Part shown: piece by piece, positions 12,801 through 24,800 of the stretch
Position numbering within the stretch: position 1 is the first letter of the stretch
How the letters are laid out: every line of letters starts with the position of its first letter
Source: Aricia agestis
Lineage: Eukaryota > Arthropoda > Insecta > Lepidoptera > Lycaenidae
Length of the DNA: 64,000 nt
NCBI RefSeq assembly: GCF_905147365.1
Contig: NC_056409.1
Coordinates: forward strand, 4,779,001 to 4,843,000
Reading direction: 5' to 3'
The notes under the pieces: generated by a model
What the model was told of the DNA's origin: nothing
What the model saw: the letters and a program-made list of their open reading frames with translations, nothing else
Database searches by the model: none
Translations under genes and position numbers: made by a program

Positions 12801-15800
12801 GTGTAACACTTTATATTATTAAAATTATTATTAAAAGTAAGTTATATTATTAAAATATGTAGTTAAACGTTTTACATCTTAAACACACCAAGTTCAGAAC
12901 ATAATTGCGTAGATATCTTTTTCTACGTTGTCGATTCGGTGCAAGGTACACGATTTAGAAGGAAGTTAAAATATGAAATACTAGCTTTTGCTCGCGGCTT
13001 CGCTCGCGTGGAATTTGAAAATCGCGTAAATTGCAAATATTCCCGTAAGCTCCCTTAGAAACATGATGTTTTTCCAAGACCAAAAGTAGCCTATGTTACT
13101 TTTCATCCTTTCAATTAAGTTTATGCCAAAAAACAATACGATTTGTTTCTTCGTTAGAGCGTGAAGGAAGGACAAACAAACAAATAAATAAATAAACATA
13201 CTTTCCCATTTATAATATTAGTATGGATATACTTAGGAATCATTCATTTACTTTCGTAAAAATCGTATTTTCTGACAACAAAAATGAAATTCTGTGTCAA
13301 TACTTTAATTATTTTAAACTAATTTAAAAATTATTCAGTATCATTATCAGTACAGGAACTATGTTGTAAATTATTATAATTTAGGCAGAGGCTTATTAAG
13401 TCTTTGTACTTGGCACTTGTAAGCATGATGGGTTCATTATAACATCATAAGCATCGCCGGACGTTTTACACCATCGGAGGGGTGCATACGATTCTTCAGA
13501 ACACAAAATGAAATTTTATTTCAACGATTTCTCAATTGCTTCTCGTGATCACAGAGATCCCAAAACCGGTCAAAGATAAGTTAATAAAAAAATTTCGCGA
13601 GAACTTGCAAATGCCGGGATATGATGTTACGCAGGTTGCAATTTACCATTTCTGGACTGATGTAATTGTTTACCTAAATTTTGTCGTAATTTACGTCTCG
13701 TATCAATACACGTGTCTTTATTTCTCAATCGCCTTTTCTTTAGATCAATATGTAGGTAACTGACGTCTTTTTCTGCCGTTTAACGAGGAAGGCGTAGAAC
13801 ATTCACTTGATGCCTCCACTGCCGAAGAAGCATCAATGGTGTTGTCTATAGAAGATTTAAAGTTTGAGAGGGACAATATACTCGATGGCCTGTTTGAGTT
13901 AATAAACTCAAGCAGGTCATAGATTATATGAGATCAAAGTATCTGTTTAATAAAAAAGAATATATAATATTTTGATCTAATACTGATAATGGACGCGGCG
14001 GACTTGAAGTGATGAACTGTATTCTGAGGGTGTTGGCGTATTTGTTAATTTGCTGAGATCGACAAAATCATTTTATATTTCAGACTGAGAGTGAACTGGT
14101 GTGACTGGCCTAGAGTATTCGGATCATGGGGACTTATCTTACAAAGTTAACTTATATTCATTTGTCTTCATCGGTGACACATCAAGGTTTTCTATAAGAT
14201 GTTCAATAATTTCATCGGGCAACACAGTATTTTGCTCGATAAATCTATCACTTATGTTCTGGAAACTTTCAACTTCTTTAAAAAGTCGTTTTGGACTTTC
14301 TGAACATGAAAAAACAGTAAAAAATAACAGTAACAAATTAGAAGTCAATTAATATTTAGCTAACAATAAGAATTAACATAAATAGGTACTCATAAACATA
14401 ATAAACAATACTAATTTGCAAAAGTAAATTGAGACATCTAAATCACAATCGCAACGTAGAAAAAGCTATATGGCAGATAGCCGCTTATGCCGCATAACAT
14501 GACCCCCGCGCGTCCCGCGTATAGACGACCAGCGGTAGTTATCCGCATCTACATCGTGCAATTTCACAAAACAAGAGTAGATGTCTTCTTTTACGTGACA
14601 AAAGTACCAAAAATAATGTGATATTTGAATTTTTGTTTTTGGTATGTTGTAGAACATGATATTTTAAGCTAGTTTCTACAAAAAAACGAAAAACTCAAAA
14701 TTGCAGATGACTTTTTTTACTTTGCACCCGTCGAGTTCTAGCGAGATGTCTAGCGGCGGCGACGGCGCTGTCGGCAGCAGCGAGCAGCCTGTCTTGTCCG
14801 CACACGGCTGGGGGAGACCGCACGCTGGAAATTGTAGGTTTCTATTTATTTTGGCAATCTAAACTAGTTGTGAGTGTGACTGAATCACGACAAAATTGGA
14901 ACTCAATTGTGATTGACTTTTGACTGAATTGAGTCCTGAATCGTGACTGATTTGCAACTGAATTGAAATCGTTATCATTACGTCTTGACCATACACAACA
15001 TTGCGTTTAGTCAGTTGCGTCAGTTGAATTTTGTTATACCACATAAATAGCAAATGAACGGCCGGACAAAGATACTGGCTATTACTCTCTCTCTCTTCCA
15101 CCTACAGGCCGTACATGAAATATCCTAACCCACCTACAGGCCGTACATGAAATATCCTAACCCACCTACAGGCCGTACATGAAATATCCTAATCCACCTA
15201 CAGGCCGTACATGAAATATCCTAACCCACCTACAGGCCGTACATGAAATATCCTAACCCACCTACAGGCCGTACATGAAATATCCTAACCCACCTACAGG
15301 CCGTACATGAAATATCCTAACCCACCTACAGGCCGTATATGAAATATCCTAACCCTCGTTTCCCCCATAATATATTATGTAGTTTTGAATCAGAAAAGTA
15401 GATTCTTACGGCCTGTCCAGTGTCCACATCTCCACGTCACGACGTCGTCAACGTGGACCGGTGCGGTAACGCGGCACGGTACCTACGTTGATTTGACGTG
15501 ATTCGTGAAAATTTACGTCAACGTAACGTGAAAATGCACGTCACGGTGTAGAAACATTTTTTTCTTAAATCTCTCTCTCCGTCTTCTTAAAAATAGCAGC
15601 AGCAAAATTATATGTATTGTGCAGTCCATATATAGATAAGTAGTGAAGAATGTAGCAGTTTTACAAGGCATGGTGACGTACAATATTGCTACATCGTGAC
15701 GTGCATTTTTACGTTACGTTGACGTAAATTTTCACGTCACGTCAACGTACCGTGTCACGTTGACGACGTCGTTACGTGGACATATGGACAGGTCCTTAGG

Positions 15801-18800
15801 CAGATGGGGGACCTACGTAATTTGGTCGCGTTACGTCAAACCCAGCCGACAGATCACAATTAACATTGAATTGACATGAGCCGATCAAATGACGTAGGTC
15901 CGTCAATTGCCTAGGAATCAACTTCCTCGATGGTACATTCCCAAATAATAAACAACCTACCATCATCAGTATCGTAAATGTGATGCGGCTCCTCCACACA
16001 CAGCTGCAGGCGACCCTCGCTCAGTTTGGGCACCACCACAGCCACCACCGGCACTCGCATTTGAATGCCACTCATCTGTTGCTTAGAATCAAGGGACTGC
16101 AATGAAATGGCATACTCAGTACTTACGTTAGAAAATATATCGTTATTGACCTATACAGTTTATCACTGCATGGTACAAAACTTAGTGGTTTATTTTCTGT
16201 CTGTACTTTTATAAATCTATAACGTGACATTTTAGTGGTTTCCCGCAGCAGAACGATTTCCCTATAATAGTACTATCAAATCGTGCATGTTATTTTTTGA
16301 AAATAACTATGGCAACTTTATGCCGATAGGCGCGAGCGGCTATGACCCGGCCGAATTTTATTTATGATTTGAATTTTGAATAAAAAAAACTTCACAAATC
16401 TATTGTACTACTAAGATAGAATCATTTTACTGCGGGAAAACAACGATCAACATTTCACGCAGTATAAAAACTACAACGAATGTTGATGCTGTTCTTTTTA
16501 ACCCCCGACAAAAAAGAGGGGTGTTATAAGTTTGACGTGTCTGTCTGTCGGTCCGTCTGTCTGTCTGTCGGTCTGTCTGTCTGTCTGTCTGTCTGTGGCA
16601 TCGTAGCATTCAAACGGGTGGACCGACTTTGATCTAGTTTTTTTTTGTTTGAAAGCTGACTTAATTGAGAGTGTTCTTAGCTATAGTTCATCATCATCAG
16701 CCTGCTCCGTGCTGAAAAATCGCGGTTCATCTGGTTCATGAAGGGCCGATTAGCAACTTGCAGTTGTTTGGTGGGCTTTATTGCATTCTAGTTCGTGACA
16801 TTTATGAATATGTACACATTAATGAAAAGTTGACCTGGTGCTGCAGCATCACCTGGTAATCAATAGGATACCCAACTCCTCACCAACTTAGAGCAATGGT
16901 TTCGTGTTTGGGCTCATTTTAATTGCGACAACTAGTAACCAATAATTTTTTGCATGCTGCTTCTGCAGCATCACCTGGATTCTATAGGAGCCGAGCTCGA
17001 TATGAACCCAAAGTGGAGGTTTCATGTTTGGACTCATAATATTGACGGCCTCATCCAAAAGGACATTCCTAGATGGTATTCATTGGGATATAATATGATC
17101 CTGTTGATAGGAATTATTCTGCACCATAACCAACACAAGTTTAAAAAGCATGAAATTATATTCAATTAAGAAATTAAAAAAACCCCCGCCAAACAACTTT
17201 AAAAAGTAATGCAATAATATTTACTGCCTCTAAGTTCAAATAATTCCTAACTTGTGTAAAGTAATATTTTAGTCCATAATTGTTGTCAAGGTGTGTCGGG
17301 GGACCGCTAATGTAGATGTTTGATTTCACATAACATTATAGTTTAAGGGTCAGTTTTCAGCGAACCAAATCGAGACAATCAGTGACATGGCGATACAAAA
17401 TGCAAAAGACACTGTTGGCGGTCCCCCGACACACCGTGACAACAATAATTATGGACTAAAATATCACTTTACACTTAGAAATTATTTAAACTTAAAGTCA
17501 GTAAAATATATTATTTCATTACTTTTTAAAGTTGTTTGGCGGGGTTTTTTTTTTAAATTTCTTAATTTAATTTAATAATAAACCTTAAATCGATACCTCA
17601 ATTACCTCGATATTGTTTTTATTGTGTTCAATGTAAACAATTCTTCCTCCATACATTAAATCCTCTGCGGTAGCCGGAACTAGCATCTGTGAAATATAAT
17701 ATTCAAATATTAGATTATTATTTGAATTTTAACTACGTCTATTTAACTTTCTTTTAAAATTCTTCTGTTAACTTAATAAAGGCTATTATTATATTATTAT
17801 TATTATTATAAGCGGAGGTTAAATATGGCGTCCTTGGAAGCAATATTGAACTTTAACCAAAGATTTTACATTTTGCACTGTAGTAATTATAATTAAAGTT
17901 ATAGTTATAGTTAAAGTTAGTTGGTGCAACCCAACCTTAGTGATTGATCATCTTGTCAGTGCTAAAGCCGGGGTCGCGGGTTCGAATCCCGGCGACGGAA
18001 CAAAAAGTTTTCAAGGTTCCCGGGTCATGGATGTGTATTAAATGTGTTATAAAACAAATCATAAATACATGTATAGTATTAAATATTTTCCGTCTGGTAC
18101 CTGTAACACAAGTCCTTCAGGTACTTAGCACGGGGCCAGACTGACGTGGTGTGAAGTGTCCATACTAATTACATTAACCACTTCCAAGTCTCACCTGTTT
18201 TCCTTTTGGAAACTTCACATCCAAGACCTTCACCAAAACCGGTGGGGTATTCTCAGACTTGATCAAAGCGAATGGGGTCTGTTTCGCCGCTAGAGCCACC
18301 CCCATATGGTACGTGTTGATGGGGTCCACAATCACCCCATTAGTATCTTGAGACTCCTCGGACTTGATGTCTATGGAACTAGACAGGTCTAATGAGGAAA
18401 AGCCGAAAGTTGAGGACGATACTTCGGAATTTGTAGGTGGGCTGAAAACAAAAATTAACAGATGCACTTTTATATTCTATTATTTCGAAAATCGTATTAT
18501 TTCAGGTAAGTAAGTATTAATAATATCACTTTTTTGAAATCATAATTTTATATTTATTTTGTTTAATAATTATACAGTATGTAACAAAAATAAGTGATAA
18601 TACTTTAGGGTGTGTACGTGTTCCTTGTAGAGAGTTCACTGTGAAAGTAGCAGCGCTGAAAGACGAAAAGTTTCTCCATACAAAAGTGAAAAAAAAGGTC
18701 TTTCAGCGCTGCTACTTTCACAGTGAACTCTCTACAAGGAACACGTACACACCCTAAAGTATTATCACTTATTTTTGTTACACACTGTATATAATATCCA

Positions 18801-21800
18801 TTTAATTAACAAGTTTTTACAGTATCCATAAAATGATCTAATGATTTTTTTAAAATACTATCGACTATTATGAAGTATTCTAACTTGCGGTGGCACTTAG
18901 GGATTTAATCATTACTTAATTTTAACCTTAGTTTAATGCGCCTCTTTGTAGAACTTACTTGACTGTCTCAGACTTTTCCAATAGCTGGGAGCTAGAGCGA
19001 ACTTTCACAACGGGAGTGAAATCACTTTTAACGTTTGAGTCACTTGATTCAGGGTGCGCCTGGAAATTAATAAAAAGTTTTATGAAAAAAGGAAACTTAA
19101 GAAAAATACAATACTACAATACAATTTTTACATAATTTTTTGCCTTGCTATCGATAAATTATTATTAGTTCGGCAATGGATGCGCTATAACAATGTATTT
19201 TTTTGCCTATCAAGTACATTTTACAACATAATAATTATAATCTATACTAATATTATAAAGCGAAAGAGTTTGTTAGTTTGTTTGTTTGTGTGTTTGAACG
19301 CGCTAATCTCAAGAACTACTGGTCCGATTTGAAAAATTCTTTAACTGTTAGATAGTCCATTTATCGAGGAAGGCTATAGGCTATATTTTATCACGCTAAG
19401 ACTAATAGGAACGAGGAAATAAAGGAAAATGTGGAAAAAAACGGGGGCAAATTATTTGAAAGGGCTACTTTGAACGCGCTAATCTCAGGAACTACTGGTC
19501 CGATTTGAAAAATTCTTTCAGTATTTGATAGCCCAGTTATTGAAAAAGGCTATAAGCTATATTTTATCACGCTCAGACTAATAGGAGTGCAGAAATAGAG
19601 GAAAGTGTCAAAAAAACGGGAGAAACTATTTGAAAGGGCTTATTTGAAGGCGCTAATCTTAGGAACTAGTAGTCCGATTTAAAAAATTATTTCAGTGTTA
19701 GATAGCCCATTTATTGAGGAAGGCTATAGGCTATATTTTATCATGCTAAGACTAATAGGAGCGAAGAAATATAAGAAAATGTGAAAAAAACGGGAGAAAT
19801 TATTTGAAAGGGCTTATCTCACGAACTACTGCAGCAATTTTTCTGTTATTTGGCACAGATAAGAAGTAGACCATGTGAAGGATCGAACGCTATTTTTTGT
19901 GGACTAATTTGTCTGTGAAATATCTAATTTACGCGGGCGAAGCTGCGTGGAACGTTATATTTCGCGTGGTCACGATATCGCGCGTAAACGGCTGGCTGTT
20001 TGGTATAAAGATACTTTGAGTCCCGAAAAAGAACATAGGATACATTTTGTCCCGGAAAAATGTACGGTTACTGCACAATATACTTTTATGATTTGCGCGA
20101 TTTCGTATCTATTTTGATGGAATTTGGTATGGAGATACTTCGGATTCTGTGGTCTCGGGAAAGGACAAGGAATACTAATTTTGTCACAGAATATATATGA
20201 CATTTTGTCCCGGAAAATGTGCAGTTCCCACACAATAAACTTTTATGATTATGCCTAAACTATTTAATCTATTTTGATGAAATTTGGTATGGCAATACTT
20301 GGTATGGTTATAGTTCACACAAAATAAAATAACAGCTTTAAAAAAGGAAATAAGTACCTTAATTTTGTGGCACACGAGGTTTGACTGTTGGTTGAATCCC
20401 TTCATGCAGATGTTACAACGGTAAGGACGCTCGTTGGTATGGGTGAACATGTGATTTCTTAGGTTTCCTGTAGGAAATATGATATAAGCAATAAAGAAAA
20501 TAAGTTTTATCAGTAGTAAAATACTTACACTTTTTTCACTAAATTGATCAATTTAAGGGTTCCACGCGTAGTAATTAAATCTATGGGTATTTTAATATTC
20601 TTAGGGCTCGTTTCACCACCTTCTGATATTAAGTGCCGAATAGGCTATTCACAACTTTTTTGACAGATTCTCCATACTTTATCTGTCAAGTTTATTGGTA
20701 TTCGGCACTTGTCAGGAAGTGGTGAATCAGGTCCTTAATATGAGGTTTTACTCTCTCTCTACTTCTACATAATATACAGCTTTCAATAGCCAAGTCAAGC
20801 CAAAACAAATTTTATACGTGGGAGAGCCATGCTTCGGCACGAATGGACCGGCTCGACCGGATAAATACCACGTTCTCACAGAAAACCGGCGTGAAACAGC
20901 GCTTGCGCTGTGTTTCGCCGAGTGAGTGAGTTTACCGGAGGCCCAATCCCCTAACCCCTACCCTATTCCCTTCCCTACCCTCAACTATTCCCTTCCCTTC
21001 CCTTCCCTACCCTCCCCTATTACCCTATTCCCTCTTAAAAGGTCGGCAACGCACTTGCAGCTCTTCTGATGCTGCGAGTGTCCATGGGCGATGGAAGTTG
21101 CTTTCCATCAGGTGACCCGTTTGCTCGTTTGCCCCCTTATTTCATAAAAAAAAAAACAAGAAACTGACGGTAGAATTCGGTATGAACGTCAGGTTTAATA
21201 GAAATTGTTTGTGCAATGTGCATTATGCTAAAAAAACATGTTTTAAAGTAGTAAATGCAGTGGCTATACCTAATTAATTTTTTTTCTCACCTCCGGGCGG
21301 AAAACGTCAACTTTCTACCCGCTGCGCTTACGGATGTTGCCGTTTTCCGCCTCCGTCGATGAGACAAATAGTATACGCACCATGGGCAGTAAATAAGAAA
21401 GCCTCAGATCACACGTATTCTCGGCTTCGCCTCGGCCAACAATTGAGACATGTGATCTGAGACATTTCTTATTTTCCTGCCATAGGTGCGTAATGTACCA
21501 TTTTCCCTTGAATATCTGCATTCTGCAATCGGCTAGTTATAACCATAATCAGAACTTATGTATTATTAAATGAAACGTAAATAAATGAGTGAAAATATGT
21601 GACCTTTTTGATGGAACCCCTTCGCGCAGATGTTACACTTGTAAGGCTTCTCTCCGGTGTGGGTCTTACGGTGAGAGATCAGAGTGGATAGTCGGTTGAA
21701 CGTCTTCGAACAAATCTGGAAATTATCGTTCTACATTAGTAAGGAGTTGATAATCCTTAGAACATACAGATTTAAAGTTTGTAAAGCTTTCAGTAGAACT

Positions 21801-24800
21801 TGCACAAGAAGCTTTCAGGAAGCACGATATTAATTAGGACAAAAAGGAGCTTCCGTTGTAAGCACTTCTTGTACGGATAGTAAATGTCGCAGTGCTAAAA
21901 AGTACACTATTACAACAAACGAAGTAATTTTTCCATTTTCTTGGCAATCGAAACTAATATGTATTTTTTAATAAGTAATTTTTTCTCTCTCATCCCTAAT
22001 CTTTCATCTGTTTAATATCGTTGCAAGTATGTACTTACCTTAATTCTTATACATCCTAACCCAGTGGCCGACGTGACCGGCGAGAGATTATAAGCGCAGG
22101 ACCTACTTACAACGTGCCCACGCAACAGATGATCTCTCTTGTGAGAAAATCCACCAGCATTGTCCTTACCAAACATTATTTTAATCCTTAATTTTCTAAC
22201 GTAGGAATCGAACAGTTTTCTGTTCGATTCCTACGTTACGTACGTCCACGAGGACTAAGAAGATAAGATCTAATAAAGCCCCTAAACTACAGAAGCATTC
22301 AGGTGATGGTGGAAATGGCACAAACCTCGCACCCAGGGCATAAGGTCTGTCAGCGGAATGTATGGCGCGGTGCTGGGTGAGCGTGGACTGCTGGCGGAAG
22401 GACTTGGCGCACTCCCCGCAGCGGAAATTGCGCTCGTCCGAGTGCGTCGGCAGGTGGCGCATCAGCGTGTAATGGTGGAGGAAGTCACGACTGCCTGTAA
22501 TGTCCAGGCGATGGAGCAACTGGTACAAACCTCGCAGCCATAAGGTCTGTCAGCGGAGTGTATGGCGCGGTGCTGGGTGAGCGTGGACTGCTGGCGGAAG
22601 GACTTGGCGCACTCCCCGCAGCGGAAATTTCGCTCGTCCGTGTGCGTCGGCAGGTGGCGCATCAGCGTGTACTGGTGGAGGAAGTCGCGACCGCCTGGAA
22701 TAGGCAAGAAATCCTGTATGAGTATTATGATGTTATAGTGAGTGTAGATTAAGGAGCGTCCGTGGCATAGTCTTGGCCTTTGGTCTACACTCAAAAAAAT
22801 GCAGATTTGCACAAAGGTGATTGCGTGTTTCAATGAAATATTTGCAGATTACGATTGGGTGCAGTAGAAGATCGATTAGCTCCGATAGCTTATTATATTG
22901 GAGGACAAGGGTGTTCCGATAATAATCGAACCGTTTTATACAAGATATTAGTGTAAACATCCTTGAAACCATCAAATGAGCCCGTCAGAATGAACAACTT
23001 TTTCTATGAGAACAATGCTGGGAACTCAAAAAAAAAAACCTGTCTTCGTACCCATACAAATTGCCGATGCAGGTATCCGTATGGGTATGAAGACGGAATT
23101 TTTTTTTGAGTTCCCAGCATTGTTCTCATAGAAAAAGTTGTTTATTTTGACAGGCTCATTTGATGGTTTCAAGGATAGCGGTATTTACACTAACATACTG
23201 TATAATATTATTTTTTAGCTTACTTTCGTGTTTTGTTAATACCAATACTTACATGTGCCTATGACTTGATTTCTTTAATGATACCTTCACCTACGTATAC
23301 TATAACGACAACGTGTGAACGTCCTATATTTTCCTCGTGATAATCCCTTACTCTTTGTAAGTACCTTCAGGTAGACCCTTTACGGATTTCTTACAAACAA
23401 ATAACAATACTAACATATTCCACACTCCCAAAACTTGATGGTTCTGCCGTTTCTTTTGACGAGCTTGACGTAATGCAGTCGCGAACGCGGATCACTCTTG
23501 TCCACTTTCAGCTTAGACTTGGGTGTTGACGGGTCTGTAGATGTAGAAGGAATAAATCTACTGCAATAGTCTGGTTATATCTAAAGTTTAAGGGCCTGTT
23601 TCATCACTTCCTGATAATTGCCGAATCGGCTATCCACCACTTAACTTGACAGATGAAGTATGGAGAATCTGTCAAGAAAGTTGTGCATAGCCTATTCGCC
23701 ACTTTATCAGAAAGTGGTGTAACAGGCCGTAAATGTAACATAAAATATTGTTAAGGACACACAGAGCCATCTAGCGGCAAACTAGCGAAACTGATCAGGG
23801 GACACGCTACACATAAATCCCCTACTCGAAACTAGATGACGCTAGGTGGTACATGCTCGAGCCTCCTAGAAAGTTCCCATACTTGTTTACTTGTTTACGT
23901 GAATCGGGAACTTTCTGGAATTCGTCTCGCCATATAAAAAGCCGCAGGTAGACGGCCCGGCTATTCAGTTCGTTTCGAGCTATCATCAAGGTGACTTCGG
24001 AGTGAACACAAGTGATCAATAGTGAGTGAACCAGTAAAACCTGCGACTTGGCTACGACCTAGGACAGTGATAGTGCTTAGTGTTTTGGACTTAGTGCTAA
24101 GTGTTGTGACCTAGTGTGTGCTTGTGTGACCTGGACTTAGTGAATAAAGTCTTCAAGAGAGTCAGCAGGTCTTTCTCTCCGAATCCTCGAACCCTAGCAC
24201 GTAACAATATCCTTTTCATTGGTGTGCGTAAAATAATAAAATGGTTGTCCTAAAATGTAGTTATTATCCGCAAGTTCCACGCCATTTTCTAAAATTAGAT
24301 ACTACATTATATTTTAAAGAATTCGATCTGAGCAAAAACACGATATCTTAAAATTTTCTCGATAGAAAAAAATCACAAAGTTGCATCTAATTTTCACGAA
24401 TTTTTCATTTATTGCCATAACTGTGCTTAATGCACAGTTATGGCAATAAATGAATGGCAATGAATGAACTAAGTTAATATTTTAACACATTGTATACAAT
24501 TCTATCATTGAGAAATCGACCTAGCGGATTTTTAAAATGTTGTATATATTTATCGAGTTATTGAGAAAAAACTAATTTGGCGATGAATCCGCGTCGTCCT
24601 TTTTCACCTGGCATATGAAAGACGGGCGTGAGTGTGAAGAGAGAAGAACGATGTTTGATTTTTTGGGTTAGTCGCCCTCGCCCCGGTTTTGTCATATCCA
24701 GGGACTGAAAGTATCTTCATAGCAAACTTAATCCAAATCGTTTAGCGGTTAAAGCGTGAATTAGTAACACACAAACAGACTGACACATTTTCCCATTTAA

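Noticed and set aside
15098..15353. CRISPR array
   Set aside because: The 32-bp units are directly adjacent with no unique spacers, and the genome is eukaryotic.
16540..16600. TCTG run as a functional repeat array or CRISPR-like array
   Set aside because: Simple microsatellite within a dispersed repeat; no spacers.
22090..22170. Minus-strand reading GFSHKRDHLLRGHV followed by gtaagt, looking like another zinc-finger exon
   Set aside because: The bases align in order with SINE family C (ggacaatgc, tcctgcgc, ctctcgccgg); there is no Cys pair and no usable acceptor.
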